From contig NZ_CP025113.1 in the NCBI RefSeq assembly GCF_002831585.1, positions 1,054,001 through 1,118,000 of the forward strand: a stretch of 64,000 nt of DNA. The letters run 5' to 3'. The DNA comes from Bradyrhizobium sp. SK17 (lineage in GTDB: Bacteria > Pseudomonadota > Alphaproteobacteria > Rhizobiales > Xanthobacteraceae). The notes under the pieces were generated by a model that saw only the letters and a program-made list of their open reading frames with translations, was not told where the DNA came from and ran no database searches. Below are positions 8,610-18,419 of this stretch, piece by piece; the stretch's first letter is position 1, and each line of letters opens with the position of its first letter. The translations under genes and the position numbers were made by a program.

Positions 8610-9863
8610 ATGCGCCGCATCGCCGGACTGCCTCTCGCCTTAGCTCTCAGCCTCTGTTGTCTCTCGCCGCCCCACGCCGCCCGCGCGCAGATCGCGATCG
8701 GCATCGGCATCAGCGTCGATGTGGCCCCGCCGCCATTGCCCGTCTACGATCAACCGCCGATCCCCGGCGACGGCTACATCTGGACTCCGGGTTATTGGGC
8801 ATGGAGCGACGACATCGGTTACTACTGGGTGCCCGGCACGTGGGTGCTGCCGCCCGCGCCCGAATTGCTATGGACGCCCGGCTATTGGGGCTGGAACGAT
8901 GGCGTCTACGCCTTCCACGCCGGATACTGGGGAGCAACCGTCGGCTTCTACGGCGGCATCTCCTATGGCTTCGGCTACACCGGCCTCGGCTATGACGGCG
9001 GCTACTGGCGCGGCGGCAGCTTCTTCTACAACCGCACCGTCAACAACATCACCAATGTCTCGGTCACCAACGTCTACAACAAGACCGTCATCAACAACAC
9101 GACCAACATCAGCTACAATGGCGGCACCGGCGGCACCACCGTGAGGCCAACGCCGCAGCAGCTCGCGGCGATGAGCGAGCATCACGTGGCGCCGACCAGC
9201 GAGCAGACGCGGCACGCGGAAGCAGCGATGAAGGACCCTGCGCTGACGCTCGCCAACAACCATGGTCATCCGGCAGTCGCCGCGACCGCGCACGCCGCAC
9301 GGTTCAGCGGTGCCGGCGTGATCGCCGCGCATCCGGGCAAGCCGATCGCGGCGCCGCCGCCGCGACATGCGCAACCCACGACGGCAAACACCGTGCCTCC
9401 TGGACACGCTTTGCCGTCGGGCAACGCCTTGCCGCCAGTGCACGCTCCACCGGCAGAGCACGCTCCGACGACGGGCAACACTCCGCCAGCGGGACACGCG
9501 CTCCCGACAGGAAATGCGCTGCCGGCGGTGCACACTCCGCCGACAGAACATGCTCAAACGACGACGCACACGCTACCGACGGGCCACACATCACCCGGCG
9601 CTGGTAACCATCCCGCACCGGCACCGCATGTCGCGGCTCCGGCCGCGCATGCGCCAAGACCGCAATTCGCACAGCACTCTCCGCCTGCGCCGCGCGCGGT
9701 CGCGCATCCGCCGGTACCGCACGTCGCGCGTCCGGCCGTTCACCGTCCTGCACCGCCGCCCCGGCGCCCGCCGCCGCATGTGTCACGGCCAGCACCGCGG
9801 CCACACCCTGCGCCACGGTCGCATCCCGCACCCAAGCCGCGCCCGGCGCCGCACAGGCACTGA
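8610..9863 (+). CDS. Secreted WxPGYW-repeat protein with Asn-rich middle and Pro/His-rich tail
   Basis: 417 residues; the ATG at 8610 has GGAG about 8 bases upstream and gives a clean signal peptide (RRIAGLPLALALSLCCLSP..., cut after AARA near 26), so longer in-frame starts are rejected. Residues about 45-125 contain repeats of the YxWxPGYW type (IWTPGYWAW, YWVPGTWV, LWTPGYWGW) known from periplasmic or surface WxxGxW proteins. Then comes an Asn/Thr stretch (NNITNVSVTNVYNKTVINN) and a degenerate Pro/Ala/His repeat tail of roughly 150 residues with many PPxHA units. Likely exported; function unknown. The tail resembles a disordered wall or envelope spacer, possibly metal-binding through its histidines. 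Confidence 0.82.
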   Translation: MRRIAGLPLALALSLCCLSPPHAARAQIAIGIGISVDVAPPPLPVYDQPPIPGDGYIWTPGYWAWSDDIGYYWVPGTWVLPPAPELLWTPGYWGWNDGVYAFHAGYWGATVGFYGGISYGFGYTGLGYDGGYWRGGSFFYNRTVNNITNVSVTNVYNKTVINNTTNISYNGGTGGTTVRPTPQQLAAMSEHHVAPTSEQTRHAEAAMKDPALTLANNHGHPAVAATAHAARFSGAGVIAAHPGKPIAAPPPRHAQPTTANTVPPGHALPSGNALPPVHAPPAEHAPTTGNTPPAGHALPTGNALPAVHTPPTEHAQTTTHTLPTGHTSPGAGNHPAPAPHVAAPAAHAPRPQFAQHSPPAPRAVAHPPVPHVARPAVHRPAPPPRRPPPHVSRPAPRPHPAPRSHPAPKPRPAPHRH

Positions 9864-9873
9864 CCCTTCGGCT

Positions 9874-9902
9874 CATCGGCGTGCCTGCAAGGCACGCCGA
9901 TG
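9874..9902 (+). terminator. Strong stem-loop after the WxPGYW-repeat gene
   Basis: A 13-bp perfect stem (9874-9886 with 9890-9902) closed by a 3-base loop, starting 11 bases after the stop. No T-run follows, so it may act as a transcript end or 3' protector rather than a classic intrinsic terminator. Confidence 0.55.
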
Positions 9903-10026
9903 TCGGACGCGAGCCCAAGTAGCGGGCCGCGACATAATCATGAGATTCCGGGCGGGCCTTCAGACGTTGACACCGCGTCGTTCGCCAGTCATCCCCCGGC
10001 CCACGGCTGTCCGGATCGGCCGCGGC

Positions 10027-10728
10027 TCATGCCGGCGTGGCGACGCCGGCATGAGAGATCCGGGTCAGTATCGGGATCCTGTACTCGCTCGATTTTTCTG
10101 AGACCCAGAGCAGCTTGCGGACCGAATTGATGTTCAGGAAGAACTCGCCGTAGGGCCAACCTTCCCTCTCCTGGAGCACGACCTTCATCCGTGCGGTGAA
10201 GCGACCTTCCTCGGGAACGATAACTCCCCGCAACATCAGCAGCTCGCCGATCACGGCGGCCCGGTCGGGCAGGGCTGGATGCGCATGCGGCTCGTAACCG
10301 AAGCATTGTTCGAGCCTGCGCAGCAGCCGGGTCGTTGGATCGCCTCGCGAGAGCAGCGCCAACTCCCGGGTCGGATGGCCGCGCGGAATGGTCCATTCCT
10401 GACGCTCCTTGAGGACCGGACCGCCAAACTTCGGCTCCCAGACCTCGACGGCATCCGTGTTACTGCCATCGGACAGAACGAGCACGAGACCAAACCCCGC
10501 CTGGTCGCCGTCGGAACCGGCCCTGGCGTCGATCCAGAGCTGCTGCTCCCATCGCCATTCGACGATATCGAATACGTACGCCTGAGAATCCGGGACGAAG
10601 CCTTCGGGGTCACCCGCCGGATCGGCTCCACCGACCCAATGCACCCCTTTGGGCAATCCACCGTAAAGTCCCTCCAAGGTCGGACCATGCTTCTGGGTCT
10701 TGGGCTTGAACCAGTCGAACAATCCCAT
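10027..10728 (-). CDS. Conserved-looking hypothetical protein (233 aa)
   Basis: The start MGLFDWFKPK at 10728 is chosen because GGAG lies about 7 bases upstream; a longer frame starts further left of it without a good site. The protein is soluble, with no signal peptide or membrane segment. It has acidic and aromatic stretches (VDIVEWRWEQQLWI-like, FGLVLVLSDGSNTDAVEVW) and ends in ITRISHAGVATPA. I do not recognise a family. It stands alone between the WxPGYW gene and the biotin operon and is read toward the former. Confidence 0.6.
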   Translation of the reverse strand: MGLFDWFKPKTQKHGPTLEGLYGGLPKGVHWVGGADPAGDPEGFVPDSQAYVFDIVEWRWEQQLWIDARAGSDGDQAGFGLVLVLSDGSNTDAVEVWEPKFGGPVLKERQEWTIPRGHPTRELALLSRGDPTTRLLRRLEQCFGYEPHAHPALPDRAAVIGELLMLRGVIVPEEGRFTARMKVVLQEREGWPYGEFFLNINSVRKLLWVSEKSSEYRIPILTRISHAGVATPA

Positions 10729-10849
10729 TCGACGTCTCCGGAGACTGTGCCAATCGGTAATGTCTCCGGTCAGAGCACACCCAAGCCTCGCGCGCAAGTT
10801 GTATCAACGCTGCGAAACGCCCGTCACCCGCGGGCCGGTCGGATTGGCG

Positions 10850-12112
10850 TCACGCCAAATTATCCGCTGCATCGCTGATTCCCGCATAGATTTCCTGAAG
10901 ATCCGCCTCGGTGACGCAGTAAGGCGGCATGACGTAGATCGTGTTGCCGAGCGGGCGCAGCAGCAGGTTTCGGCGTTCGAAGAAGGCCAGGAGCCTGGGG
11001 CCGATGCCGGCGAGATAGCCGGCATCGCTGGCCTTCAGGTCGAGTGCGGTGATGGTCCCGGTGCGGCGAACGTTTTCGAAACGTGCATCGGCGCGGAATG
11101 GCCCGATCAGATGCTCCTGCATCGCGGCGACCGACGCAACACGCTCGCCGGCGCCGTGCTGCCAGAGCTCGAGATTCGCGCGCGCCGCGGCGCAAGCGAC
11201 CGGGTTTGCCGTGTAGGAGCTGGAATGGAAGAACATCCGCGAACGGTCGCTGGAGTAATGCGCGTCGTAGATCTCGGCACGGCACAGCGTCACCGCGAGC
11301 GGCAATGATCCGCCGGTCAGCCCCTTGGAGTAGCAGGCTATATCCGGCCTGACATCGGCCTGCTCGCATGCGAACAAGGTGCCGGTGCGGCCCCAGCCGG
11401 TCATCACCTCATCGGCGATGAACAGCACATTCGAGGCCTCGCAGATGCGCTTCATCTCCTTGAGCACCCAGGCGGGATACATCAGCATGCCGCCGGCGCC
11501 CAGGATCAGGGGTTCGACGATGAAGGCTGCCGCGGCTTCGTCCTTGCACGCGGCTTCGAGCGCATCGAGCGTCGCCTGCTCATGACCGGCCGCAGGAAAC
11601 GGGATCGACGCGACGTCGAACAGCAGCGGCTCATAGGCCCTGTTGAACACCCCGCGCGCACCGACCGACATCGTCCCGACCGTGTCGCCGTGGTAGGAGT
11701 GTTGCATCACGATGATCCGCGTGCGCGGCACGCCGATATTGTGCCAATAGCCGAGCGCCATTTTCAGCGCCACTTCGACGCTGGTCGAGCCAGAGTCGGA
11801 GAAGAACACGTGGTCTAGTCCTTCAGGCGTCAGCTTCAGCAATTGCGCGGCCACCTGCTCGGCCGGGTCGTGGGTATAGCCGGCGAAGATGATCTGGTTG
11901 AGCTGCTCGGCCTGCTGCTGGATCGCGCGCACGATATGCGGATGGCAATGGCCATGGGTCACCACCCACCAGGACGCGATCGCATCGATGATGCGGCGAT
12001 CATCGGCGGTGTAGAGATAGGCGCCCTCGCCGCGCACGATCTTCGTCATCGCGCCGTGCAGCGCGTGCTGGGTGAACGGGTGCCAGATCGGCGACGTCGG
12101 CGAGCGCATCAT
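10850..12112 (-). CDS. bioA: Adenosylmethionine-8-amino-7-oxononanoate aminotransferase BioA
   Basis: 420 residues, PLP-dependent class III aminotransferase that turns KAPA into DAPA with S-adenosylmethionine as amino donor. Seen: the N-terminal IWHPFTQ block typical of Bio[13 protein letters not shown], the [14 protein letters not shown] block, [11 protein letters not shown] (cofactor-binding Asp), and SKGLTGG with the Schiff-base lysine at about residue 263. The ATG at 12112 overlaps the bioD stop (ATGA). It is the last gene of the bioB-F-D-A operon. Confidence 0.97.
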   Translation of the reverse strand: MMRSPTSPIWHPFTQHALHGAMTKIVRGEGAYLYTADDRRIIDAIASWWVVTHGHCHPHIVRAIQQQAEQLNQIIFAGYTHDPAEQVAAQLLKLTPEGLDHVFFSDSGSTSVEVALKMALGYWHNIGVPRTRIIVMQHSYHGDTVGTMSVGARGVFNRAYEPLLFDVASIPFPAAGHEQATLDALEAACKDEAAAAFIVEPLILGAGGMLMYPAWVLKEMKRICEASNVLFIADEVMTGWGRTGTLFACEQADVRPDIACYSKGLTGGSLPLAVTLCRAEIYDAHYSSDRSRMFFHSSSYTANPVACAAARANLELWQHGAGERVASVAAMQEHLIGPFRADARFENVRRTGTITALDLKASDAGYLAGIGPRLLAFFERRNLLLRPLGNTIYVMPPYCVTEADLQEIYAGISDAADNLA

Positions 12113-12741
12113 GGGTTGAAATCTTCGCGCCGGAATGCATCGCTGAATGCCGCTTGCAGCGTGTCCGCCGTGAGCGGCGACAGCAGCGGCAGCCGGCCGA
12201 GCCGGCGCACCCGCCCGAACGCGCAGATCGCGCGCTCGCTTTCGGGATTGCTGTCGCCAATGAACGCAATGCCGAGGATGTCGATCCGGCGCTTGCGCAA
12301 TGCCTCGACCGACAACAGCGAATGATTGATGGTGCCAAGTGCGGTGCGGGCACAGAGCACGACCGGAAGCCGCCATCGCTCGAAGATGTCGATGTAGAGC
12401 GTGTCGTCGTTCAGCGGCACCATCAGCCCGCCGGCGCCTTCGATCACCAGCCGCCGGTCTCCCGATGTCGGCACGTCGAGCGCGACGGGATCGATGCGCA
12501 CCCCGTCGATCGCGGCGGACTGATGCGGCGACGCCGGCGTTCGAAGCCGGTAGCGTTCCGGCACGATGCGATCGGCCGGGATGCCGCCAAGCCGGGCAAC
12601 CAATTGCGCATCGGTTTCCTCGTCGAGGCCAGACTGGACCGGCTTCCAGTAACTCGCGTCGAGGAAGCCGGCGAGGCCTGCGGAGAAGATGGTCTTGCCA
12701 ATTCCGGTGTCGGTGCCGGTCACCACGATCGCGTTGCTCAT
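12109..12741 (-). CDS. bioD: Dethiobiotin synthetase BioD
   Basis: 210 residues. Carboxylates DAPA to dethiobiotin with ATP. The P-loop variant [11 protein letters not shown] stands at the N-terminus, and [12 protein letters not shown] in the middle is the second nucleotide/substrate block. I choose the ATG at 12741 because it overlaps the bioF stop by ATGA, like the bioD/bioA junction; an ATG nine bases upstream (MAAMS...) is the alternative. Confidence 0.96.
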   Translation of the reverse strand: MSNAIVVTGTDTGIGKTIFSAGLAGFLDASYWKPVQSGLDEETDAQLVARLGGIPADRIVPERYRLRTPASPHQSAAIDGVRIDPVALDVPTSGDRRLVIEGAGGLMVPLNDDTLYIDIFERWRLPVVLCARTALGTINHSLLSVEALRKRRIDILGIAFIGDSNPESERAICAFGRVRRLGRLPLLSPLTADTLQAAFSDAFRREDFNP

Positions 12742-13892
12742 TGCGGCCATCCATTGGTCTCCACGACGAGCGCGTCGAGCAGCGCGCGCACATCGTCCTC
12801 GTCGACATTGAGGGTCAGCGCAATCCGCAACCGCGCGGTGCCTGTCGGCACGGTTGGCGGCCGGATGCCCCTGATATCGAAGCCGCGCGCCTGTAGCGCG
12901 GAAGCGAGCTGCATCGCGCGTGCATTGTCGCCGACGATATAGGGCACGATCTGCGAGCGCGACGGGCTGCGCCAGCCGCGCGCTTCGAGCTCGCGATGGG
13001 TGAACGCAACAAGGCTAGCCAGGCGCTGTTGACGCTCGGGCTCCTCTTGCAGGATCAAGAGCGCCTCGCGCACGGCCACGGCGGTCAGCGGCGACGGCGC
13101 GGTGGCGAAGATGAACGGGCGGCAGCGATTGACCATGAAATCGCGCAGCACGGTCGGGGCCGTGACCAGCGCGCCCGCCGCGCCCAGCGCCTTGCCGCAG
13201 GTGTGGACGATCACGAGGTTCTCGCGGCCCTCATAGGGAGCCGTGAGCCCGCGCCCCTGCTCGCCATAGACGCCGGTGCCGTGCGCCTCATCGACCATCA
13301 GGAAGGCATCGTGCCGGTCGGCGATGGCGATGAGGTCGTCGAGCGGCGCGATGTCGCCATCCATGCTGTAGACGCTCTCGACCACGATCCAGACCCGGCC
13401 CGTTCCACCCTCGGCGCGCCAGCCGCGAATGGTGTCCTCGACCGACTGCGGATCGTTGTGGCCGCTGAAGCGGAATTCGGCCCGGCCGGCCCGCGCGCCC
13501 TCGTGGATGCTCGCATGCACCAAGGCGTCGAGCACGAGCAGGTCGCCACGCTGCGGCAACGTCGTCAGCACCGCGAAATTGGCGACATAGCCGCCACCGA
13601 AGAACAGCGCGGTCTCGGCGCGGAAGAACGCGGCGGCTTCAGTCTCCAGCCTCTCGTGCTCCTCGCAATTGCCTCGCAGCAGCCGCGAACCGCCGGCGCC
13701 GACCGGCGTGCCGGCCTCGAGCGCGGCCGCAACCGCCTGCTTGATGCGCGGTGCGGTCGCGAGCGCCAGATAATCGTTCGAGACGAAATCGATGCCCACG
13801 CGCGGCTTGAGACCGCGCAGCCGATCGTCCTTGCTCAGGGCGTGCAAGGCCGCGGCGTAATCAGCGGCGTTGGCCGCATGGATTGCGCTCAT
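12738..13892 (-). CDS. bioF: 8-amino-7-oxononanoate synthase BioF
   Basis: 384 residues, PLP enzyme joining pimeloyl thioester and alanine to KAPA. Features: [12 protein letters not shown] near the N-terminus, [11 protein letters not shown] glycine-rich loop, [22 protein letters not shown] with the cofactor aspartate, and [11 protein letters not shown] with the catalytic lysine. It ends in a 4-base overlap with bioD and begins 66 bases after bioB. Confidence 0.97.
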   Translation of the reverse strand: MSAIHAANAADYAAALHALSKDDRLRGLKPRVGIDFVSNDYLALATAPRIKQAVAAALEAGTPVGAGGSRLLRGNCEEHERLETEAAAFFRAETALFFGGGYVANFAVLTTLPQRGDLLVLDALVHASIHEGARAGRAEFRFSGHNDPQSVEDTIRGWRAEGGTGRVWIVVESVYSMDGDIAPLDDLIAIADRHDAFLMVDEAHGTGVYGEQGRGLTAPYEGRENLVIVHTCGKALGAAGALVTAPTVLRDFMVNRCRPFIFATAPSPLTAVAVREALLILQEEPERQQRLASLVAFTHRELEARGWRSPSRSQIVPYIVGDNARAMQLASALQARGFDIRGIRPPTVPTGTARLRIALTLNVDEDDVRALLDALVVETNGWPQ

Positions 13893-13958
13893 GCTTCACT
13901 CACAGATTTGCAGTTGGTCGCGCGGCGAATGACGCCGCGCGCGTGCTGGAGGTTGCGA

Positions 13959-14954
13959 TCAGGCGAGGCGGGAGGTGATGCCGAGCCGGTCCAGCAGATC
14001 GGCGTCGCGATCGCGCTGCGGGTTCTTGGTGGTCAGCAGCACGTCGCCGATGAAGATCGAGTTCGCGCCGGCCAGGAAGCACATCGCCTGCAACTCGTCG
14101 GTCATGTACTGCCGTCCGGCCGACAGCCGCACCACGCTTTGCGGCATCATGATCCGTGCTGTCGCGACCAGCCGCACCAGTGCGATCGGATCGGGACGCT
14201 CGGCGGTGTCGTTGACCGGCACGCCCTTGACCTCGTTCCACAGATTGATCGGCACGCTTTCAGGATGGCTGGGGAGATTGGCAAGCAGCATCAGCATGCC
14301 GAGCCGGTCCTCGACCTGTTCACCCATGCCGATGATGCCGCCGCAGCAGACCTTGATGCCGGCGTCACGCACATGCGCGAGCGTATCGATGCGATCCTGC
14401 AAGGTACGGGTGGTGATGATCTTGTCGTAGAATTCGGGCGAGGTATCGACATTGTGGTTGTAGAAATCGAGCCCGGCCCCGGAGAGGCGCTCGGCTTGCG
14501 TTGGCGTCAGCATGCCGAGCGTGACGCAGGTCTCCATGCCGAGCCCCTTCACCGCGCTGACCATGTCGCAGACCTGATCGAGATCGCGGTCCTTGGGACT
14601 GCGCCAGGCTGCGGCCATGCAGAAGCGGGTGGCGCCAGCATCCTTGGCGCGCTGCGCGACCGCGACCACCTCGTCCCGCGGCATCAGGCGGGTGGCTTTC
14701 AGTCCGGTGTCGTAATGCGCGCTCTGCGAGCAGTAGCCGCAGTCTTCCGGGCAACCGCCGGTCTTGATGCTGAGCAGGCTCGCGGTCTCGACGTGGTTCG
14801 GATTGAAGTTGGCGCGATGGACGCCCTGCGCCTGGAACATCAGGTCCGCGAACGGCAGATTGTAGAGCGCCTCGGCCTCGGCGCGCTGCCAGGTCTTGCG
14901 CGGTGCCGCGCCGGCGCGGCTTTCGGTGCGTTCGATCTCAACGACATCGACCAT
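13959..14954 (-). CDS. bioB: Biotin synthase BioB
   Basis: 331 residues, radical SAM enzyme that inserts sulfur into dethiobiotin. The cluster motif [13 protein letters not shown] gives Cys68, Cys72 and Cys75 for the 4Fe-4S cluster; the family block [12 protein letters not shown] and conserved GIIGMGE follow. First gene of the biotin operon; its upstream region carries a pair of BioR boxes (14981-15011), so repression by the divergent BioR when biotin is ample is expected. Confidence 0.98.
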   Translation of the reverse strand: MVDVVEIERTESRAGAAPRKTWQRAEAEALYNLPFADLMFQAQGVHRANFNPNHVETASLLSIKTGGCPEDCGYCSQSAHYDTGLKATRLMPRDEVVAVAQRAKDAGATRFCMAAAWRSPKDRDLDQVCDMVSAVKGLGMETCVTLGMLTPTQAERLSGAGLDFYNHNVDTSPEFYDKIITTRTLQDRIDTLAHVRDAGIKVCCGGIIGMGEQVEDRLGMLMLLANLPSHPESVPINLWNEVKGVPVNDTAERPDPIALVRLVATARIMMPQSVVRLSAGRQYMTDELQAMCFLAGANSIFIGDVLLTTKNPQRDRDADLLDRLGITSRLA

Positions 14955-14980
14955 CGGGCTTGCTTTCTCGCTTGCTATGG

Positions 14981-15011
14981 ATCATAGATAATCTGATATA
15001 TTATCTATGAT
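14981..15011. promoter_or_regulatory. Paired BioR boxes upstream of bioB
   Basis: ATCATAGATAAT (14981-14992) and its exact reverse complement ATTATCTATGAT (15000-15011), 7 bases apart. Each arm contains the TAGATAA/TTATCTA core of the alphaproteobacterial BioR site (TTATMKATAA). They lie 27-57 bases upstream of the bioB start. Confidence 0.85.
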
Positions 15012-15066
15012 TATGGACTTAGAACGATGCTAGCTGACGCTGCGCGGGAGCGCATCCGTTTTTGTG

Positions 15067-15079
15067 ATAGATAATCTAT
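15067..15079. promoter_or_regulatory. BioR box overlapping the bioR start codon
   Basis: ATAGAT-A-ATCTAT, a perfect palindrome with the same core as the boxes before bioB. Its last bases are part of the ATG at 15078, so BioR bound here would block its own gene. No Shine-Dalgarno sequence is visible before this ATG. Confidence 0.8.
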
Positions 15080-15716
15080 GATGAACGAAGGTGAGAATAC
15101 GACGACCGCCGGACGCATCGCCGAGGCAATCGGCGAACGCATCATCAGCGGTGCGTTGCCGCCGGACGCCCCGCTCCGGCAGGATCATGTCGCGCGCGAA
15201 TTCCATTCCAGCCACGTCCCGGTGCGCGAGGCCTTCAGGCAATTGGAGGCGCAGCATCTCGTCGTCGCCGTACCGCGCCGTGGCGTCCGGGTTGCGCCGC
15301 TCGACACCAAATCGGTGAAGGAGATCGCCGAGATGCGCGCCGCGCTGGAGGTGGTCGCGCTGCGCAACGCGGCGCCGAAATTCACGTCGGCCCAGCTGGC
15401 GCGGATCGAGGTCGCGCTGGTCGAAGGCGACAATGCCGAGACGGTCGAGGAATTCGAGATGGCCAATCGCGCCTTTCATCACGCGCTGGTGGCGCCGTGC
15501 GCGATGCCGCGCCTGCTTGCCAGCCTCGACGGGTTGCAGCTGGCGAATTCGCGCCTGGTGTTCGCGATGGCCCGCAACGCCGGCTGGCGGCCGCGGCCCA
15601 GCCAGGATCATCGCGTGATCCTGCAGGCGCTGCGCGCTCGCAACATCGAGCAAGCCTGCGGACTTCTGGCGCGGCATATCCAGACTATCGAGCGCCTTGC
15701 CCTGCCGGCGGCGTGA
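15078..15716 (+). CDS. bioR: GntR-family biotin repressor BioR
   Basis: 212 residues: N-terminal winged helix (about 12-75; LRQDHVAREFHSSHVPVREA is the recognition region) and an all-helical FadR/FCD-type ligand domain. Its position divergent from bioB, with BioR-type boxes in front of both genes, identifies it as BioR, which in alphaproteobacteria represses biotin genes and itself. Two adjacent ATGs (15078 and 15081) can serve as start; both lie at the operator edge and lack a clear ribosome binding site, so the message may be leaderless or nearly so. Confidence 0.93.
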   Translation: MMNEGENTTTAGRIAEAIGERIISGALPPDAPLRQDHVAREFHSSHVPVREAFRQLEAQHLVVAVPRRGVRVAPLDTKSVKEIAEMRAALEVVALRNAAPKFTSAQLARIEVALVEGDNAETVEEFEMANRAFHHALVAPCAMPRLLASLDGLQLANSRLVFAMARNAGWRPRPSQDHRVILQALRARNIEQACGLLARHIQTIERLALPAA

Positions 15717-15730
15717 TCGGAAGACACGCT

Positions 15731-15772
15731 AAAGCATGATCCGGAACCATGCGAAGCGGTTTGCCGAAAAGA
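15731..15772. repeat. Intergenic palindromic repeat (Bradyrhizobium type)
   Basis: AAGCATGATCCGGAACCATG...GGTTTGCCGAAAAGATCACGC type sequence after bioR. From memory this AGCATGATCCGGA...CCGAAAAGATCATGC element is frequent between genes in Bradyrhizobium and relatives; I see only this copy in the window. Confidence 0.6.
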
Positions 15773-15824
15773 TCACGCGCGAACAAGAGGCTGAAGCGAG
15801 ATGACGATTTGACCTCATCTCGCG

Positions 15825-16307
15825 TTAGGCGATCGCCACGATCTCCAGCTCCTGATCGCCTGACCCGACGACGTCGCCCTGGGCCTTGCCCATCAGCGCA
15901 CGCGCCACCGGCGAGACGAACGAAATCGAGCCCGCCTTGGGATCAGCCTCGTCCTCACCGACGATGCGATAGGTCTGCACCCGGCCATCGGCGCGGCTGA
16001 ACGTCACAGTGCTCCCGAAGGCAACGATTTCGGTCGAGGCAGGATCAGGCATCACCTGTGCCGTGCGCAGCCGTTCGGCAAAGTAACGTGCATCGCGCAA
16101 CGGTGCAGCCGACTGGCGCCGCCGCTCGTTGACGTCCTCGACCAGCTGCGCGGCCTCATAGGCCGCGCGCGCCTCCCCGAGCTGCTGCTCCAGCGCCTTG
16201 CGCCCGGCTTCCGTCACCAGATTGGGATGTGACGAGATCGGACGGTCCGGCAATTGCGTCTCGGACGCGGTCTCGGCACTGTCTTCCTTGGTGAACGCAA
16301 CGCTCAA
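15825..16307 (-). CDS. GreA/GreB-family transcription elongation factor-like protein
   Basis: 160 residues with a N-terminal helical hairpin (EAGRKALEQQLGEARAAYEAA ... is the first arm, split here) and the C-terminal FKBP-like half typical of Gre factors (FGSTVTFSRADGRVQTYRIVG, then FVSPVARALMGKAQGD). Such proteins bind the secondary channel of RNA polymerase and help backtracked complexes. The start is TTG at 16307 with AGGGAG about 7 bases upstream; no ATG fits the conserved N-terminus SVAFTKEDSAETASE. It is divergent from the stress cluster. Which Gre subtype it is cannot be settled by eye. Confidence 0.85.
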   Translation of the reverse strand: MSVAFTKEDSAETASETQLPDRPISSHPNLVTEAGRKALEQQLGEARAAYEAAQLVEDVNERRRQSAAPLRDARYFAERLRTAQVMPDPASTEIVAFGSTVTFSRADGRVQTYRIVGEDEADPKAGSISFVSPVARALMGKAQGDVVGSGDQELEIVAIA

Positions 16308-16445
16308 TCTCGAACTCCCTTTGGATCGAATTTGGAATCGGCTCGGGGCCTGAGGTCTCCAGCTCCTTGTATCAAACTAGCTCCGCCAGGGCGGCCAAGA
16401 AAGGGCACCAGCGCGGCAACAACGGCCCCCGAATGGTGCCCGACT

Positions 16446-16470
16446 GGAACTTTCAGAGGCCTGCGCCGTT
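16446..16470 (+). promoter_or_regulatory. EcfG-type (general stress sigma factor) promoter
   Basis: GGAAC (16446-16450), 16 bases, CGTT (16467-16470): an exact match to the alphaproteobacterial EcfG consensus GGAAC-N16/17-CGTT. It is about 100 bases before the ATG of the PAS/LuxR gene at 16569 and on its strand. Confidence 0.72.
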
Positions 16471-16568
16471 TATCATCGGATCGATGTGACGACGCAAGGA
16501 GGCGGCCGGACAGCCGCCTTTTTGATTGCCGCAACGGCGGTTCGCCGCTCCTTCGCGGCGTCGGAGCC

Positions 16569-18047
16569 ATGCCCTTGACCAATACGATTGATCGCTCGCA
16601 GCTTCAGAAGATCATTGCCGGCTTGAGCGAAGGCGTAATCATCATCGAGTCTGACCAGAGCATCACCTGGGCCAACGAATCCGCACTGCTGATGCATGGA
16701 GTCGAAACGCTGGACCAGCTCGGCACGACGGTCGACGAGTATCGCAACAACTTCGTGCTGCGCTACCGGAACAATCATCTGCTGACTGAAAATCAGTATC
16801 CTGCCGAGCGAGTGATCGCCGGCGAGGCCTTCGTGGATGTCGTGGTCGTGGTCGCGCCGCGCGACCACGACGGACAGAACGGCGAGAAGCCGGAATGGGT
16901 GCACCAGATCCGCAGTCTGGTCATCACCGATACCAAAGGCGATCCCGACTGCCTGGTGCTGGTGATCGCCGATGTCACCGAACGTTTTGCCGCCGAGGCC
17001 CGCTTCGAACGCACCTTCAACGCCAACCCGGCACCTGCCTTCATCTGCCGGCAGTCCGACCAGCTCCTCGTCAAGGTCAACCAGGGCTTCCTCGATATGA
17101 TGGGCTACGCCCGGGATGACGTTTTTGGTCGCTCGATCGACGACATGGACCTGCTTGCAGAGGCGAAAGATCCGGAAACGACCCGCGAACGCGTTGCCGA
17201 GGGGAAGACAATTCCGCAGACGGAGACCGTGCTGCCGCTGCCTGCCGGCGGACGCAAACTCGTCATCATGGCGGGGCAGCCGATCGAGGTCGGCGAGGAG
17301 GCCTGCATGCTGTTCACGTTTGCGGATCTCGATGCGCGCGAGAAAGCGGAATCCGCATTGCGCCAGAGCGAGCAACGCTTTGCCAAGGCGTTCCAGCTTT
17401 CACCGGTACCGACCGCGCTGATGAAGGTAGACGGTCAGGCTTTCGTCAACATCAACGACGCGTTTGCCGGACAGTTCGGTTACGCCGAGGCCGAGCTGAT
17501 CGGTCGCAGTCCCAGGGACATGAAGCTGTGGGCGCAGCCGGAGAGCCGGCACCGGTTCGAGGCCGGCATCGTCGAGTCCGGCCACGTCCACAAGCTCGAA
17601 GCTTGCTTGACGTGCAAGAACGGCAACGACCTCGACTGCATCGTTTCCGCCGAAACCGTCACCATCGCCGACCAGCTGTGCGTGCTGACCACATTCCTCG
17701 ATATCACCGACCGCAAGCGTACGGAGCGCGAACTGGTGCAAGCGATCGACGCCGTCATGACTGATGCATCCTGGTTGAGCAAGGGCATTATGGAGAAACT
17801 CGCTGCGCTCCGCCGGCCAAGCAACACCCCGATCGAAATCCCCACGGCCAAGCTGACTGCACGCGAAAGCGAAGTGCTCGGCTTGATCTGCCACGGCGTG
17901 AGCGACGCAGCGATCAGCAAGCGCCTTTCGCTATCGTCCAACACGGTACGCAACCATGTGTCGGCGCTATACCGGAAACTCGGCGTTCATCGCCGCAGCG
18001 AAGCGGTGATCTGGGGCCGCGAGCACGGCTACATCTCAAAAAAGTAG
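16569..18047 (+). CDS. PAS-domain LuxR-type transcriptional regulator
   Basis: 492 residues; the ATG at 16569 opens directly into the first PAS domain (LSEGVIIIESDQSITWANES), so in-frame starts further upstream are rejected. Three PAS domains follow one another (about 10-110, 150-260 and 275-395; PAPAFICRQSDQLLVKVN and PVPTALMKVDGQAFVNIN open the second and third). Residues about 425-490 form a LuxR helix-turn-helix (KLTARESEVLGLICHGVSD, LSSNTVRNHVSALYRKLGV). It is a one-piece cytosolic sensor-regulator. An EcfG-type promoter in front and CsbD/GlsB genes behind suggest a role in the general stress response. Confidence 0.88.
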   Translation: MPLTNTIDRSQLQKIIAGLSEGVIIIESDQSITWANESALLMHGVETLDQLGTTVDEYRNNFVLRYRNNHLLTENQYPAERVIAGEAFVDVVVVVAPRDHDGQNGEKPEWVHQIRSLVITDTKGDPDCLVLVIADVTERFAAEARFERTFNANPAPAFICRQSDQLLVKVNQGFLDMMGYARDDVFGRSIDDMDLLAEAKDPETTRERVAEGKTIPQTETVLPLPAGGRKLVIMAGQPIEVGEEACMLFTFADLDAREKAESALRQSEQRFAKAFQLSPVPTALMKVDGQAFVNINDAFAGQFGYAEAELIGRSPRDMKLWAQPESRHRFEAGIVESGHVHKLEACLTCKNGNDLDCIVSAETVTIADQLCVLTTFLDITDRKRTERELVQAIDAVMTDASWLSKGIMEKLAALRRPSNTPIEIPTAKLTARESEVLGLICHGVSDAAISKRLSLSSNTVRNHVSALYRKLGVHRRSEAVIWGREHGYISKK

Positions 18048-18160
18048 CTCAACTAGTACAATTACATCAACGAACTAGTGCAACCCGTTCATTGCGGCAG
18101 GACGGGCATTCCCTACGTTTCCCGGGCGCAAAACGCGCGGCCACAACTCAGGAGTTTCGG

Positions 18161-18343
18161 ATGGACAAGGATCGGATCAAAGGCACCGCCGAACAGGTCA
18201 AGGGCTCGATCAAGGAAGCCGTCGGCAAAGTCACTGGCAACGACAGACTCGAGATCGAGGGCAAGGCCGAGCAGATCGCCGGCAAGGCCCAGGCCGGGAT
18301 CGGCAAGGCAAAGGACGCCGCGCGCGACGCCTTGAAGAAATAA
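18161..18343 (+). CDS. CsbD-family stress protein (60 aa)
   Basis: The product starts MDKDRIKGTAEQVKGSIKEA and has the repeated KGxxEQ(I/V)xGKxxxxxGK pattern of CsbD proteins, small soluble helical proteins raised in general stress. AGGAG is 7 bases before the ATG. It is followed by a second CsbD-type gene, after a stem-loop. Confidence 0.9.
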   Translation: MDKDRIKGTAEQVKGSIKEAVGKVTGNDRLEIEGKAEQIAGKAQAGIGKAKDAARDALKK

Positions 18344-18372
18344 GCACACCACCACGCAAGCATTGCATGGCT

Positions 18373-18395
18373 CGATGCCGGAAATCCCGGCATCG
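18373..18395 (+). terminator. Stem-loop between the two CsbD-type genes
   Basis: CGATGCCGG/CCGGCATCG, 9-bp stem with 5-base loop. No T-run; it may set the relative level of the two messages rather than end transcription. Confidence 0.4.
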
Positions 18396-18419
18396 ACCGG
18401 CGTCGAGGAGGAAGAGACG

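Noticed and set aside
12996..14987. A long plus-strand frame opposite bioF and bioB
   Set aside because: Composition-driven shadow of the biotin genes; no domain and no start signal.
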